Shown here: positions 34,343 through 43,286 of the stretch, piece after piece
Layout of the letters: the number at the start of each line of letters is the position of its first letter
Position numbering within the stretch: position 1 is the first letter of the stretch
DNA from: DASTCZ01 sp035308165
Lineage (GTDB): Bacteria; Acidobacteriota; Terriglobia; Acidiferrales; UBA7541
Assembly (NCBI GenBank): GCA_035308165.1
Contig: DATGHC010000044.1
Coordinates: 1-64,000, forward strand
Direction of reading: 5' to 3'
DNA length: 64,000 nt
Position numbers and translations under genes: made by a program
Notes under the pieces: generated by a model
What the model was told of the DNA's origin: nothing
What the model saw: only the letters and a program-made list of their open reading frames with translations
Database searches by the model: none

Positions 34343-36985
34343 TCATTCCGACCGCAGTGCGGTCAACGGATCTACCGATGTAGCTCTCCGCGCCGGCCCG
34401 TAGCACGACAGCGCGGCAACAGTAACCAGCAAGACGGTAACGCCTACCAGCGTCAGCGGATCACCCGGTTCTATTCCAAACAGCAAACCCTGCATCAATT
34501 TCGTTCCGCTCATCGCCAGTCCCACTCCGAATGCCAGGCCTACCACGATCAAAGTCAATCCCTGGCGCAACACCAGCCGCAAAACCGAACCTTGCGACGC
34601 GCCCAGTGCCATGCGTATCCCAATTTCCTTGGTTCGCTGGCTCACGGAAATTGCCATCACACCCATAATTCCTGCCGCGGTGATGATCAAAGCGAGGAGC
34701 GCAAATCCACCCAACAGGGCGCTGGTCAATCGCGGCGGCGCCAGTGATTGATCCAGGAGCTGCTCCAGCGTTTTCACTCGGGACACCGGTTGGTTCGGAT
34801 CAACGGAGTAGACCAATTCCGTGAGCTGGCGGATAAGCTTTCTTGGATCCTCGCTGGTGCGAACCAGCAAACTTGCCGTGGAAGTCGGATTCGCCGCCTG
34901 CGTGCAGTAGATTTCATCGGTGGCCGACTTATCCAGCCCGTATTGCCGCACGTCCCCAACGATCCCGACAATTGGATTCCACGTCTTGCCGCCATCATTG
35001 GTCACATGCGCGCCGATTGGATCCTCATTGCCCCAATAATGCCGCGCCATGGATTCATTGATTAATAAAGGAGCCTGCTTAGGATCGGAGTCGCTTTCTG
35101 TGAGGTACCGCCCCCTTATCAGTGGAATGTTCAGAGTTTTGAAATATCCGGGGGTGACCGATCGAAAATCAAATACCGGCATCGGCTCTCCGGGGGCCCG
35201 TTTCCGGCCCTGAATTTCAAATTTACCTGTCATTGGACCCATCATCCCCTGATTCAACGGAAAGGTCAGCCCGATAGCCGATGACAGGACAAACGGATTC
35301 GCGTTGACTTTTTCGAGCAACGCATTGTGGAACCTTGCAACATCGGAATTATTTTTATACCGGTCAAAATCCAGGTCCACCAGCATCGAGATCACATGCT
35401 CCGGCCGGAATCCGGGATTCACTTGCGTCAATTTATAGAAGCTTCGCAGCAGAAGTCCGGCCCCGGCCAGAAGCGCGAAGGAAACCGCCACCTGCGCCAC
35501 AACCAGTGACCCGCGCAGACGCTGCCGCACCTTTCCGCTCGCGTCGGACCTCGCACCTTCCTTCAGTCCTCCATACGGATTCGCCGTCGAAAACATCGCC
35601 GGAATCGACCCAAAAACAATTCCGGTAAGCAGCGAAATTCCCAGCGAAAACACCAGCACGCGCCCGTCCAGCGTGATCTCATGCGCGCGCGGTGTAAACC
35701 GCGCTGCAAATGAAATCAAAAGGTCGAGTCCGTTCCACGCCAACAGCACCCCCAATGCTCCGCCTGCCAGCGAGAGGATTGTGCTCTCCGTCACCATCTG
35801 TCTCAGCAACCGGCTGCGGCTCGCTCCCACCGCCGCCCGTATGGACATCTCCCGCTCGCGCCGCAATTGGCGCGACAAGCTCAAGTTGGCCACATTCGCG
35901 CAAACCAGCAGCAACACCAGTCCCGCCGTAGCCAGCAAGATCAGGAAAGTCGGCCGCGCCTGTTTCGTCAGATCGCTTTGCAGCATTGACCCGCGAATGT
36001 TGAAGTCCATATCGTTCGGATAGTCGTCCTCAAAAGTCTTCACCATCCGAACCTGCATTCCCGAAATCTCCTGTTGGGCCTGCGCCAACGTGGCTCCCGC
36101 TCGCAACCGCCCGAACGCAGCCACCATCCGCGCTGTCCGATCGTTGATGGTCGCCGGGTTGGACCGGAAGGGGCACGCCGACACCGGCATATACACATCG
36201 GCGGGAGTCGGATATTGCGGTATCTGCGGCAGCACGCCAATCAGCGTGTGCACCTTGCCATTCATGTGGAATTGCTTCCCGATAATCTTGCTGTCATTTC
36301 CGTAATGCTCTTTCCAGTATTCGTAGCTGAACACCAGCACCGGCGGAGCGCCCGGCGCGTCATCCGCGGCCACGAACGTGCGCCCCAGCAGCGGCTTCAC
36401 TCCCAACACCTCAAAAAAATTCGCCGAGACCACGCGCGTCACCACCCTCTGCGGCTCGCCTTCTCCAACCAAATTGAATGCCATGGTGTGGTACTCCACC
36501 ACCTGGTCCAGCGTCCGGCTCTGCCGGTAATCTTCAATCTCGTGCGCCGAAAATCCCAGATTGTCATAGCCTGCCTTGGGCGCCGACTGCGTCAGCGTTA
36601 CCAGGCGGCTTCCATTCGCATACGGCAGCGGCCGCAGCAGCGCTCCATTCACCACGCTGAAAATCGCCGTGTTCGCTCCAATCCCCAGCGCCAGTATGCT
36701 GATCACCAGCACCGTGAATCCCATGTTCTTGCGCATCATCCGCAACGCGTATCCGCCATCCTGACGGAACATTTCCAGGTGCTCGCGCGGTGCCGTGGTA
36801 AAAATCCCGGTGATCGTCTCCCCCCACAATCGCAGCAGCCCCGCCTTATTTCTCTGCGATTCGCGCCGCTGCGCCTGGAAAACCTGCTCCATCTCCCGCC
36901 CGTAATCCCCGCGGAACTCCGACGGAAAGAACCGCAGCAGGAATCGAAATGCACGATCAGCGAACGTGTTCCTTTGTGCCGGCAT
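34343..36985 (-). CDS. ADOP-type duplicated orphan permease (MacB/FtsX-like)
   Basis: 880 residues. An N-terminal cytosolic prefix domain (RFFPSEFRGDYGREMEQVFQ) differs from that of the 55-64 kb cluster. First helix VLVISILALGIGANTAIFSV (about 90-115), periplasmic MacB_PCD domain, FtsX helices, a second MacB_PCD domain and a second FtsX set ending ARRATSVDPLTALRSE. This is the duplicated 8-helix ADOP plan of Acidobacteriota. No ATPase gene is nearby. By analogy with MacB/FtsX it may transmit force or move a substrate across the envelope; untested. It lies 12 bases after its PadR regulator. Confidence 0.9.
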   Translation of the reverse strand: MPAQRNTFADRAFRFLLRFFPSEFRGDYGREMEQVFQAQRRESQRNKAGLLRLWGETITGIFTTAPREHLEMFRQDGGYALRMMRKNMGFTVLVISILALGIGANTAIFSVVNGALLRPLPYANGSRLVTLTQSAPKAGYDNLGFSAHEIEDYRQSRTLDQVVEYHTMAFNLVGEGEPQRVVTRVVSANFFEVLGVKPLLGRTFVAADDAPGAPPVLVFSYEYWKEHYGNDSKIIGKQFHMNGKVHTLIGVLPQIPQYPTPADVYMPVSACPFRSNPATINDRTARMVAAFGRLRAGATLAQAQQEISGMQVRMVKTFEDDYPNDMDFNIRGSMLQSDLTKQARPTFLILLATAGLVLLLVCANVANLSLSRQLRREREMSIRAAVGASRSRLLRQMVTESTILSLAGGALGVLLAWNGLDLLISFAARFTPRAHEITLDGRVLVFSLGISLLTGIVFGSIPAMFSTANPYGGLKEGARSDASGKVRQRLRGSLVVAQVAVSFALLAGAGLLLRSFYKLTQVNPGFRPEHVISMLVDLDFDRYKNNSDVARFHNALLEKVNANPFVLSSAIGLTFPLNQGMMGPMTGKFEIQGRKRAPGEPMPVFDFRSVTPGYFKTLNIPLIRGRYLTESDSDPKQAPLLINESMARHYWGNEDPIGAHVTNDGGKTWNPIVGIVGDVRQYGLDKSATDEIYCTQAANPTSTASLLVRTSEDPRKLIRQLTELVYSVDPNQPVSRVKTLEQLLDQSLAPPRLTSALLGGFALLALIITAAGIMGVMAISVSQRTKEIGIRMALGASQGSVLRLVLRQGLTLIVVGLAFGVGLAMSGTKLMQGLLFGIEPGDPLTLVGVTVLLVTVAALSCYGPARRATSVDPLTALRSE

Positions 36986-36997
36986 CGCACCCCTCCG

Positions 36998-37369
36998 TTA
37001 AATCGGCTTCACTTTCACCATCAACTTCTTCGACCGCGCCAGCTCCACCATGTCTTCCAGTCTTTCGGCTTCCGCGCGTGCCACCCTGCGCCCAAATTCT
37101 GTCAAGTGGTAGTAGCGCCGCCGCTCGTCATCCAGCTCGGGAGCCGGCCGCTCTTCCTTCTCCACCACCAGCCCTTCGCTCTCCAGCCGTCGCAGGATTC
37201 CATACAGCGTTCCCGCGCTCAGCGACACCGCGCCGTCGGTCAGCCGCGTCACTTCCTTCATGATCGCGTAGCCGTGCTTATCGCCATCGGCCAGCGCCAG
37301 CAACACGTGAAACATCGCCGCGGTCATCGGCAACAGCGGCTCCACGCTTCGCTTCTCCATCACCGTCAT
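36998..37369 (-). CDS. PadR-family transcriptional regulator
   Basis: 123 residues from the ATG at 37369 with GGAGGAAGG upstream; the frame is open to 37444. Winged-helix PadR signature: AAMFHVLLALADGDKHGYAI, then SLSAGTLYGILRRLESEGLV, wing DDERRRYYHLTEFGRRVA. PadR proteins repress their own operon and release DNA on ligand binding. Directly upstream, a 47 bp dyad overlaps a TTGACA promoter (37423-37469), the likely site. It controls the ADOP and rhodanese genes downstream. Confidence 0.9.
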   Translation of the reverse strand: MTVMEKRSVEPLLPMTAAMFHVLLALADGDKHGYAIMKEVTRLTDGAVSLSAGTLYGILRRLESEGLVVEKEERPAPELDDERRRYYHLTEFGRRVARAEAERLEDMVELARSKKLMVKVKPI

Positions 37370-37422
37370 ATTCGCCTTCCTCCATTCACCCGGTGTGCCT
37401 GCCCCACTCACTGCATCGCACC

Positions 37423-37469
37423 ACACTATATCCCGTAACGGCATACTATGCCGCGACGCGATATAGTGT
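37423..37469 (-). promoter_or_regulatory. 47 bp dyad over promoter, probable PadR operator
   Basis: Outer arms ACACTATATC (37423-37432) and GATATAGTGT (37460-37469) are perfect 10 bp inverted copies; the inner palindrome GGCATACTATGCC (37440-37452) shares their centre at 37446. The minus strand carries TTGACA (37472-37467), 16 bases, CATAGT (37450-37445), so the -10 lies in the dyad centre. Start about 37438, leader about 70 bases to the PadR ATG. Confidence 0.7.
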
Positions 37470-37575
37470 CAAGTGAAAAATGCACCCATCATGATTTGAG
37501 TTTTCGGAGCGGACTTTCCCTGAAGTTTAATCCGTTGCGGACGCGGCCCACACTCTCATCGCCATTCTCGTCCAA

Positions 37576-39627
37576 CTAAAATTTCGTCCCAATATGCAAT
37601 AGGTTGCAGGTGCAGGCGAACCACACCAGCGCCACGCACCCCAGCGCGGTCACCATGTCGCCCAGCTTCGCCAGCATCCAGCGGTTCTGCGACCGCCACG
37701 ATCGCAGCGCGCCCACCACCACGATCACCATCGCAAACACGCCCACCCATCCCGCGATTTGCAGCGTGCTCAGGAAGAAATCCAGACTCTTGTCGGTGTG
37801 GTCGGGGCCCAGCCGGTCCAAATACTGATACCACCCCAGCGCCACCGCCAGGTCATACACGCAGATCAGCCGGATCAGCATCCGCCAGCGTTTGTCGCCG
37901 CCCGTCAACAGCATCCTCAAGCCGTAATGCCATCGCACCAGCGCCGCCGCGGGCCAGCACAGAATGGTCAGCCCCAGCGCGGTCAGCGCGTACCACATCA
38001 GCACCCTCAGGAATCCGCCCGTGTGGATAAAGGAAACCTGTTGGAAGCCCGACGCCGCGCCCGAAGTAAAAATATCCCACTGCCCGTCGGGATTTTTCTT
38101 GAATCCCAGCCTGGCCTCGCCATCGGTGGCGCGAAAAATCATCGGCCCGATTTCGCGGTAGTGCCGGGGCGAGCCGTTGAGCCCTTTAATCTGGCTGGCC
38201 ACGATGGTCCCATCCGGCTGGGCCACGAATTGCACTTCATTCATCAGCGCGTTCATCTTCAGCCAGTTCGTTTCGCCCCGCCGGCTGGTGATGTAATTTC
38301 CTTCCACGCTTTTTGAGTCATCCTGCGCGCTGGCCACCGCCTCGGGCAGCGCCGGAGTCTCCGGAAAATAGCGGTCAATAAATTTCTTGAACACCACGCC
38401 GCGGATATCCACGTCGCCGCGCCCCGCGCTGTTCAGGGAAATAAACAGCCCGGTATTGGAATCCAGGATCAGGTGCAGGTGGCTGTGAAAAAATCGCGTA
38501 TCGCCGCCGTGGCCGATAATGGTGTGCCCGTTTTGATTCTCCTGAAAAAATGCCAGCGCCATGCCGTTCAATTCCGGCACCGGCCCATACGCCCGCGCGT
38601 GCATCAGCTTGGCGGTCTCCGGCTTCAGGATTTGCGCGTTGCCGTAGCGGCCGTCCTGCAGGTGAGCGATCATGAAGCGCGAAATCGCTTCCGCTGAAAC
38701 CGACATGCTTCCCGCCGGGGGCGCATTCACAAATTCAAAATCCTGGGCCGGGCCGGAACCCAGCTGGTATCCGCTGGACATCAGCGTCGCCAGATCCGCC
38801 GGCAGCGGCTGCGCGAAGGTTGCGTGCGCCATCCCCAGCGGCTTGTAAATGTGATTCGCGATGTAGTCCTCGAATTTTTCTCCCGACACCCGCTGCACGA
38901 TGTACCCCGCCACGGTCATGGCGTAATTCGAGTAGGCCGGCATGGCCCCCGGAGCGAACACCCGCCCCGGAACATGCTCGGGCAGGTCCACTTGCAGCGG
39001 CTCCAGGTCGCTGGCCTTGGGCACGAAGAGGTCCTTGCCCCACTCCTCAAATCCCGCGCTGTGGGTCATGATGCGCCGCAGCGTCACCGGCTGCGGATAG
39101 GTCGCGGGAATCTGGAAGTCCAGGTAGTCGTTTACGTCGCGGTCCAAATCCAGCTTGCCCTGCTCCACCAGCTGCATCACCGCCGTACAGGTAAACAGCT
39201 TGGAGACCGATCCCGGACGGAACAGGGTGTCCTCCACCGACACCGGCTTCTTGCTCTTCACATCCGCGTAGCCATAGCCGTGCGAAAACAAAACCCTGCC
39301 GTCCTTGACGATCAGGATCACCCCTCCGGCGACATCGTTGTGTTCCAGCAGCGCGGGCACCAGCCCGTCGAAGAATACTTCCACATCCGCCGCGGTCAGC
39401 TCATGGGTCGCCGCGCCGCCGGGATGGGCGCTTGCCGCGGCTGATCCGGTGAGCGGCGCCGGCACTCGCGAGAACGTGATGGCCGCCTGGCTCTTCGCCG
39501 CGGGAGTTTTCGCCGGCGAGCCGCTCTGCTGCGCCAGCGTTCCATCGCCCGCCGTCAGAGCCATCCCAGCCAGCAGCGCCAGCATCAATCCCGGATACAA
39601 AACCGCAGGAGCTTTCAGGTTTCGCAT
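37576..39627 (-). CDS. serine hydrolase (beta-lactamase class C family) with C-terminal membrane domain
   Basis: 683 residues. A signal peptide is followed by an exported beta-lactamase/PBP4*-like domain: catalytic S140-V-S-K143 (FRPGSVSKLFTCTAVMQL), Tyr-Ser-Asn motif (PAYSNYAMTV), and IIGHGGDTRFFHSHLHL in the HxG position. Then about 150 residues of beta domain (GxxEAxLGFKK) and a C-terminal part with four membrane helices (VLMWYALTALGLTILCWPAA onward). This architecture is typical of periplasmic D-aminopeptidase- or esterase-like serine hydrolases; the reaction is not predictable. Monocistronic; its start is about 75 bases from the left border of the accessory island. Confidence 0.88.
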   Translation of the reverse strand: MRNLKAPAVLYPGLMLALLAGMALTAGDGTLAQQSGSPAKTPAAKSQAAITFSRVPAPLTGSAAASAHPGGAATHELTAADVEVFFDGLVPALLEHNDVAGGVILIVKDGRVLFSHGYGYADVKSKKPVSVEDTLFRPGSVSKLFTCTAVMQLVEQGKLDLDRDVNDYLDFQIPATYPQPVTLRRIMTHSAGFEEWGKDLFVPKASDLEPLQVDLPEHVPGRVFAPGAMPAYSNYAMTVAGYIVQRVSGEKFEDYIANHIYKPLGMAHATFAQPLPADLATLMSSGYQLGSGPAQDFEFVNAPPAGSMSVSAEAISRFMIAHLQDGRYGNAQILKPETAKLMHARAYGPVPELNGMALAFFQENQNGHTIIGHGGDTRFFHSHLHLILDSNTGLFISLNSAGRGDVDIRGVVFKKFIDRYFPETPALPEAVASAQDDSKSVEGNYITSRRGETNWLKMNALMNEVQFVAQPDGTIVASQIKGLNGSPRHYREIGPMIFRATDGEARLGFKKNPDGQWDIFTSGAASGFQQVSFIHTGGFLRVLMWYALTALGLTILCWPAAALVRWHYGLRMLLTGGDKRWRMLIRLICVYDLAVALGWYQYLDRLGPDHTDKSLDFFLSTLQIAGWVGVFAMVIVVVGALRSWRSQNRWMLAKLGDMVTALGCVALVWFACTCNLLHIGTKF

Positions 39628-39702
39628 AGTGGGCGGATTCTATGCAAACAAGGCCTGGAATGGAAGGAATTCCCGTTTTCCCTATCGTATCTATCGTATC
39701 TG

Positions 39703-39751
39703 TCGTAGGGGCGACCTTTTTACCCTGAGCACGCGAAGGGCAGGTCGTCCG
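39703..39751. repeat. left 49 bp inverted repeat of the island
   Basis: Bases 39703-39751 (beginning TCGTAGGGGCGACC, ending GCAGGTCGTCCG) are the exact reverse complement of 44930-44978. Just before, TATCGTATC is tandemly repeated. Confidence 0.85.
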
Positions 39752-39773
39752 CGATCGTTCGTTGCCCGCCTTC

Positions 39774-39881
39774 CGCCGTCATCCCGCCCGCCTCACTCCT
39801 TCGCAGTCATCCTGAGCCTGCCTAAGGGGCGAAGGACCTCCCGCACGTAAAACCGGGCGGGGAATCGCTTCCCCTTGCGCC
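39774..39881. repeat. 108 bp direct repeat, copy A
   Basis: Matches 39922-40029 with about five differences in 108 bases, offset 148. It contains CATCCTGAGCCTG and GGGGCGAAGGACCTC, resembling dispersed intergenic repeats common in Acidobacteriota (recollection). Non-coding. Confidence 0.8.
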
Positions 39882-39921
39882 TCGCTGCAGCCCCGCGGCA
39901 CTGGAAAGATGTCCCGTCCGA

Positions 39922-40029
39922 CGCCGTCATCCCGCCCGCCTCACTCCTTCGCTGTCATCCTGAGCCTGACTAAGGGGCGAAGGACCTCCCGCACGTAAAA
40001 CCGGGCGGGGAATTGCTCCCCTTTGCGCC
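39922..40029. repeat. 108 bp direct repeat, copy B
   Basis: Second copy of the element at 39774, separated from it by 40 bases. The whole gap 39628-40776 holds only repeats, a hairpin and a promoter; no gene was found in it. Confidence 0.8.
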
Positions 40030-40139
40030 GCTCTTCAGAGCTGCAAGGATGAATTCCCGTAGCAGTCCGCAAACATTGAGGCATTACCCACTGCTGTTTT
40101 TGTGTGCCGTGGGGCTGCAGCAAATCGCACCCCATCGGC

Positions 40140-40160
40140 CCGCTCGTTCCATACGAGCGG
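40140..40160. repeat. 8 bp hairpin module, left copy
   Basis: CCGCTCGT - TCCAT - ACGAGCGG, followed by a C-rich tract. It lies in a diverged inverted copy of 44768-44861 (shared GTGC-GNGGGGCT and AATCG-ACCCC). Confidence 0.65.
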
Positions 40161-40664
40161 AACCTGCCCCCCTCCGTTTCCGCATCAACATCAAAACAAA
40201 CGGGTTGCGGGCACCCATCGTCCAATGAATATCATTCCAAAGGGTTTACGCCGTTTATCATTAAGTTATCCAAGCCTCTCTTATTCCGCGACTTACACGC
40301 TCGCGGGAAATCTCCTCGCAAGAGTATATGCCACAGCACTTTAAAACCCCGTGGAATGTTATTCTTACGAAAGCCGCATAAAACAAGGCGCTTGTGGCCA
40401 TCCGGCAGAGGATTCAGAACCGTTTCGGGAGAGACAGTTCGAAAAGGCCGTCGTAGACTGCTGCGCAGATTACTATAGAGTTATAGTTGGTGTCAAGAGA
40501 TAAATGACAGGAATGTTTGAGCGAGACGAATCTTGTCGCCGTTGGTGCTCGAATGTCAGTCACGATGCCCGCTCGTGCGGTACTGCAAATGATGAGCTGT
40601 GCGACCCTTAACCATACAAGCGAGATTATCGCGCACTTTCAACAATTTCCGGGTAGGGTGTATA

Positions 40665-40693
40665 TTGGACTAGCTATCGCTTTGAGTGATAAT
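40665..40693 (+). promoter_or_regulatory. sigma-70-type promoter for the island zinc-ribbon gene
   Basis: TTGGAC (40665-40670), 17 bases, GATAAT (40688-40693), start near 40700, leader of about 76 bases; GGGGA lies 10 bases upstream of the ATG at 40777. Confidence 0.5.
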
Positions 40694-40776
40694 TACAGAG
40701 CTAGCCCATTCTCGGCAGGCCAAAGCCACAATCCTTACACCTAGCGTCGTCATGGGCTCCAAAGCGGGGATGAAAC

Positions 40777-41352
40777 ATGTCAACTTGCACGCAATGTGAA
40801 AAACCTGCGATCAGGATGTACCATGGCCACCCTCTGTGCCTAGATTGTGCTTTCAAGCTTGAGCAAATGATGCAGGCGCGCGACCGGATGATAAAGGAAG
40901 AAATAAACTTTCTAATTGGACAGGCCGAAGCTGCAACTGGTCTTTACGATGTGGTACCACGATACGAGCTTCCGCGCCCTGTACTTCGCCAGCACACGAC
41001 CAATGTCCACAACGTGAAAGTGGACAATAGTGTGGTTGGAGCAATTAATACAGGAAGTGCGGATAAGATTCGCGTCGTGCTTAACTACATGAAGAAATCT
41101 GGCAACGCCAAATTGCAGGAGTCTATCGGGGCATTCACGCAAGGCGTAAGTGAAGATAAATCACTTACAGAAGAGCTCAAAACTGAAATAGCGGATCAAC
41201 TTTTGATACTGTCTGGGCAACTTGCATGTAAGGAGGAATTGCAGAGCCGCGGCGTTATTAAGGCGCTTGTCGCGGGAATCGAACGTGTTATCGCAAACGC
41301 CGCGAACCTTGTTACCTTATGGGCCGCAGTCCGTCAATATCTACACTTCTGA
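40777..41352 (+). CDS. island protein with N-terminal zinc ribbon, unknown function
   Basis: 191 residues. C4, C7, C21 and C24 (CTQC ... CLDC) form a zinc ribbon. After a helical part comes NVKVDNSVVGAINTGSADKI, a pattern seen in assorted bacterial accessory proteins (recollection, no family name I trust), then a helical region (LQESIGAFTQGVSEDKSLTE) and a hydrophobic C-terminal end (GVIKALVAGIERVIANAANL). The C-terminus may form an amphipathic or short membrane segment. Base composition is clearly less GC-rich than the flanking genes. It lies first in the island behind its own promoter. No catalytic residues seen. Confidence 0.65.
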   Translation: MSTCTQCEKPAIRMYHGHPLCLDCAFKLEQMMQARDRMIKEEINFLIGQAEAATGLYDVVPRYELPRPVLRQHTTNVHNVKVDNSVVGAINTGSADKIRVVLNYMKKSGNAKLQESIGAFTQGVSEDKSLTEELKTEIADQLLILSGQLACKEELQSRGVIKALVAGIERVIANAANLVTLWAAVRQYLHF

Positions 41353-41617
41353 ATGATGCCCCCACGGGTGGCCCAAATGTGATCTCTTATATTTTTCTGA
41401 ACACTTTGAAGCCTGCTTTCACCTTACTCAAGCGCGGTAGACGTGGCACATTGCATAAGGCAAAAACGAACCGCCTACCGGTCTGCTTTAGTGAAAGCTG
41501 CCTACGTTTGAACAATCGGAAGGATCCCTACCTTTTCCGAGATACGATTTTCGAGCTCAGTCAATCACTTGGGATGGAATACAAAGAATTGACTTCTAGT
41601 ACCCGAGGCGCCTTTTG

Positions 41618-42457
41618 ATGCGGATTATTCTCCTATCTTTCGCATTCGCTGTCCTGCTACAAATCCCACCCGTGCGGGAGAATCAACTTAAGACCCCTGA
41701 CTACAAGAGCCATCAAACTAAGAATTTTCCAAGCCAGTATGCCGGACCGTGTACCGTCATGCCAAGCGATCCTGCCACCGACAATAAGAAGGGCGGCGCC
41801 AATTTGCAGTCTAAGTGGTGGCCTCCACCACCCATATGGGACATCTATTGGCCGACCTTCGGACTTGTACTGCTTGGATGTGTTGCCTCCTGGATAGCGT
41901 TGCGCACTCTGGGTGATCTTAGGCAACAAACTAAGAACACGAAGGGTGCTGCCGAAGCAACGCTGCTGAACGCGAAAGCAATTATCAATGCCGAACGCGC
42001 TTGGATAGATGGAGATTTAACACGCGGCCTTCCCGTCAGCGATCCCGGATGGGAGGAAATCAGCGTTTCTGAATATACGCTCAGAATAATTAACTACGGC
42101 AGAACCCCAGCGTATATCCAAGCCTGGAAGATCGGAACTGGTTGTCTTGAACGGGAACTTGACAAATTCTCCCGTGGAAACCTGGAACGGAGTGCACGAA
42201 AAGAGATACATATGTTTTTCCCACCGGAACAGCATCCGAAGGAACTTGCAAGATTCAATATGGCTGAATACTTTAATGATTGGATTGGCGTGATGTCTGG
42301 AACTAAAACCGGAGTTTTCGAAATGACGATCGAATACTTCGATATCATTTCCGGCGAGGGGAAATCGCGACAACTCCGCGAAACTTACTTTGCTTATTCC
42401 TACAATACGACCGAGGGAAGATTTAGACGGCTGGACTGGCTTAATGAATACAAGTAG
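41618..42457 (+). CDS. island membrane-anchored protein, unknown function
   Basis: 279 residues from the ATG at 41618 (preceded by in-frame TTG 41615). A hydrophobic N-terminus (IILLSFAFAVLLQIP) could be a signal peptide; a second helix is at about residues 86-107 (PTFGLVLLGCVASWIALRTL). Next comes RQQTKNTKGAAEATLLNAKA and ERAWIDGD, then a beta-rich domain (YTLRIINYGRTPAYI, FEMTIEYFDI). The order helix, coiled linker, ERAW, beta domain with NxGxTPA matches a broad family of uncharacterised bacterial accessory-region proteins. Cytosolic beta domain behind the helix is likely. Low GC compared with the chromosome genes. Confidence 0.65.
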   Translation: MRIILLSFAFAVLLQIPPVRENQLKTPDYKSHQTKNFPSQYAGPCTVMPSDPATDNKKGGANLQSKWWPPPPIWDIYWPTFGLVLLGCVASWIALRTLGDLRQQTKNTKGAAEATLLNAKAIINAERAWIDGDLTRGLPVSDPGWEEISVSEYTLRIINYGRTPAYIQAWKIGTGCLERELDKFSRGNLERSARKEIHMFFPPEQHPKELARFNMAEYFNDWIGVMSGTKTGVFEMTIEYFDIISGEGKSRQLRETYFAYSYNTTEGRFRRLDWLNEYK

Positions 42458-42596
42458 AAATGGGGCGGCCCCCACACGTCGTCCGGACTTGCGGGGATTG
42501 ACGATTTCAATGATTTACGGAAGACAATATGGAAACCTTGGTCCGAAGACCGCCTAACGGCACGGACGAACCGCATCATATGCTTTCGAGAAAATG

Positions 42597-43286
42597 CTAA
42601 ATGATGCAGAGCTTGCGAGCGTCCACATCATCCCAATTTCTACAGATTTGAATTGCGCCGGCGCTCTTTAGCCGTTTCAGAAACGCTTCTTGCTTGAAGA
42701 CAGGGATAGCAACGACGGTGGAACCAGCTGCAACCGCGGCTAGTATTCCAGGGACAGAGTCTTCGAACACGATTTGTTGCGAAGGCTTGATCTTCATTCT
42801 CCTTGCCGTCTCCAAATAGACATCTGGTGCTGGCTTTCGGGAAATGACATCCTCAGCAAAAACCAGCCGCTCATTTGGAAAATGATCCATCAATCGGGTC
42901 TGTCGCAACAGCTCCAAACCCTCGGCTTTTTCTGTGGCGGATCCCAAGCACGTAAGAACACCTAGTCGCTGGACGTTCGAAAGCACATGATCGAAACCTG
43001 ATCGCACTCGCACGTCCAGTCTCTGACGATGGAAGTAGTAATGAAACTTCATTCGGGCAAGTAGATGCTCCAGATCGACTGGCTGTCTCACTCTCGCCTG
43101 GATGGCTTTCGCAATCTCGATATCCGGGCCACCTACGAATGCAGGTATGTCTCTTACCGCTTCTTCCAATGACAAATCCAATCCAACTTCCGCCGCTGCA
43201 TCCAGGTGACCGAGATGGTGTGCGGATTCCAGGTCCACCAGCGTGCCCTCGAGGTCGAAAGCCGCGCCTTGAAATCGCAGATTCAC
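42597..43286 (-). CDS. HAD-superfamily phosphatase-like protein, variant DxE motif
   Basis: 229 residues from the GTG at 43286, overlapping the upstream stop in GTGA. HAD subfamily I with a helical cap: motif I AAFDLEGTLVD (nucleophile D11), motif II LTCLGSATEK, motif III Lys and motif IV FEDSVPGILAAVAAG. It resembles phosphoglycolate phosphatase and beta-phosphoglucomutase-like hydrolases. The second Asp of DxDGT, the general acid/base, is Glu13 here, which would slow or alter phosphate hydrolysis; DxE forms are known in some HAD branches. Coupled to the 43283 gene, so its substrate is probably linked to that protein. Confidence 0.8.
   Translation of the reverse strand: MNLRFQGAAFDLEGTLVDLESAHHLGHLDAAAEVGLDLSLEEAVRDIPAFVGGPDIEIAKAIQARVRQPVDLEHLLARMKFHYYFHRQRLDVRVRSGFDHVLSNVQRLGVLTCLGSATEKAEGLELLRQTRLMDHFPNERLVFAEDVISRKPAPDVYLETARRMKIKPSQQIVFEDSVPGILAAVAAGSTVVAIPVFKQEAFLKRLKSAGAIQICRNWDDVDARKLCII

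Noticed and set aside
39774..40029. CRISPR array
   Set aside because: Only two 108 bp units, too long for CRISPR repeats, with a single 40 base gap and no cas genes.
40013..40478. Small plus-strand frames in the repeat block
   Set aside because: They sit in the repeated, hairpin-rich non-coding sequence and change with the repeat copies.
41319..41618. 99-residue frame between the two island genes
   Set aside because: Overlaps the zinc-ribbon gene, no domain and no good ribosome site; its stop touches the next start, so it is noted but not called.
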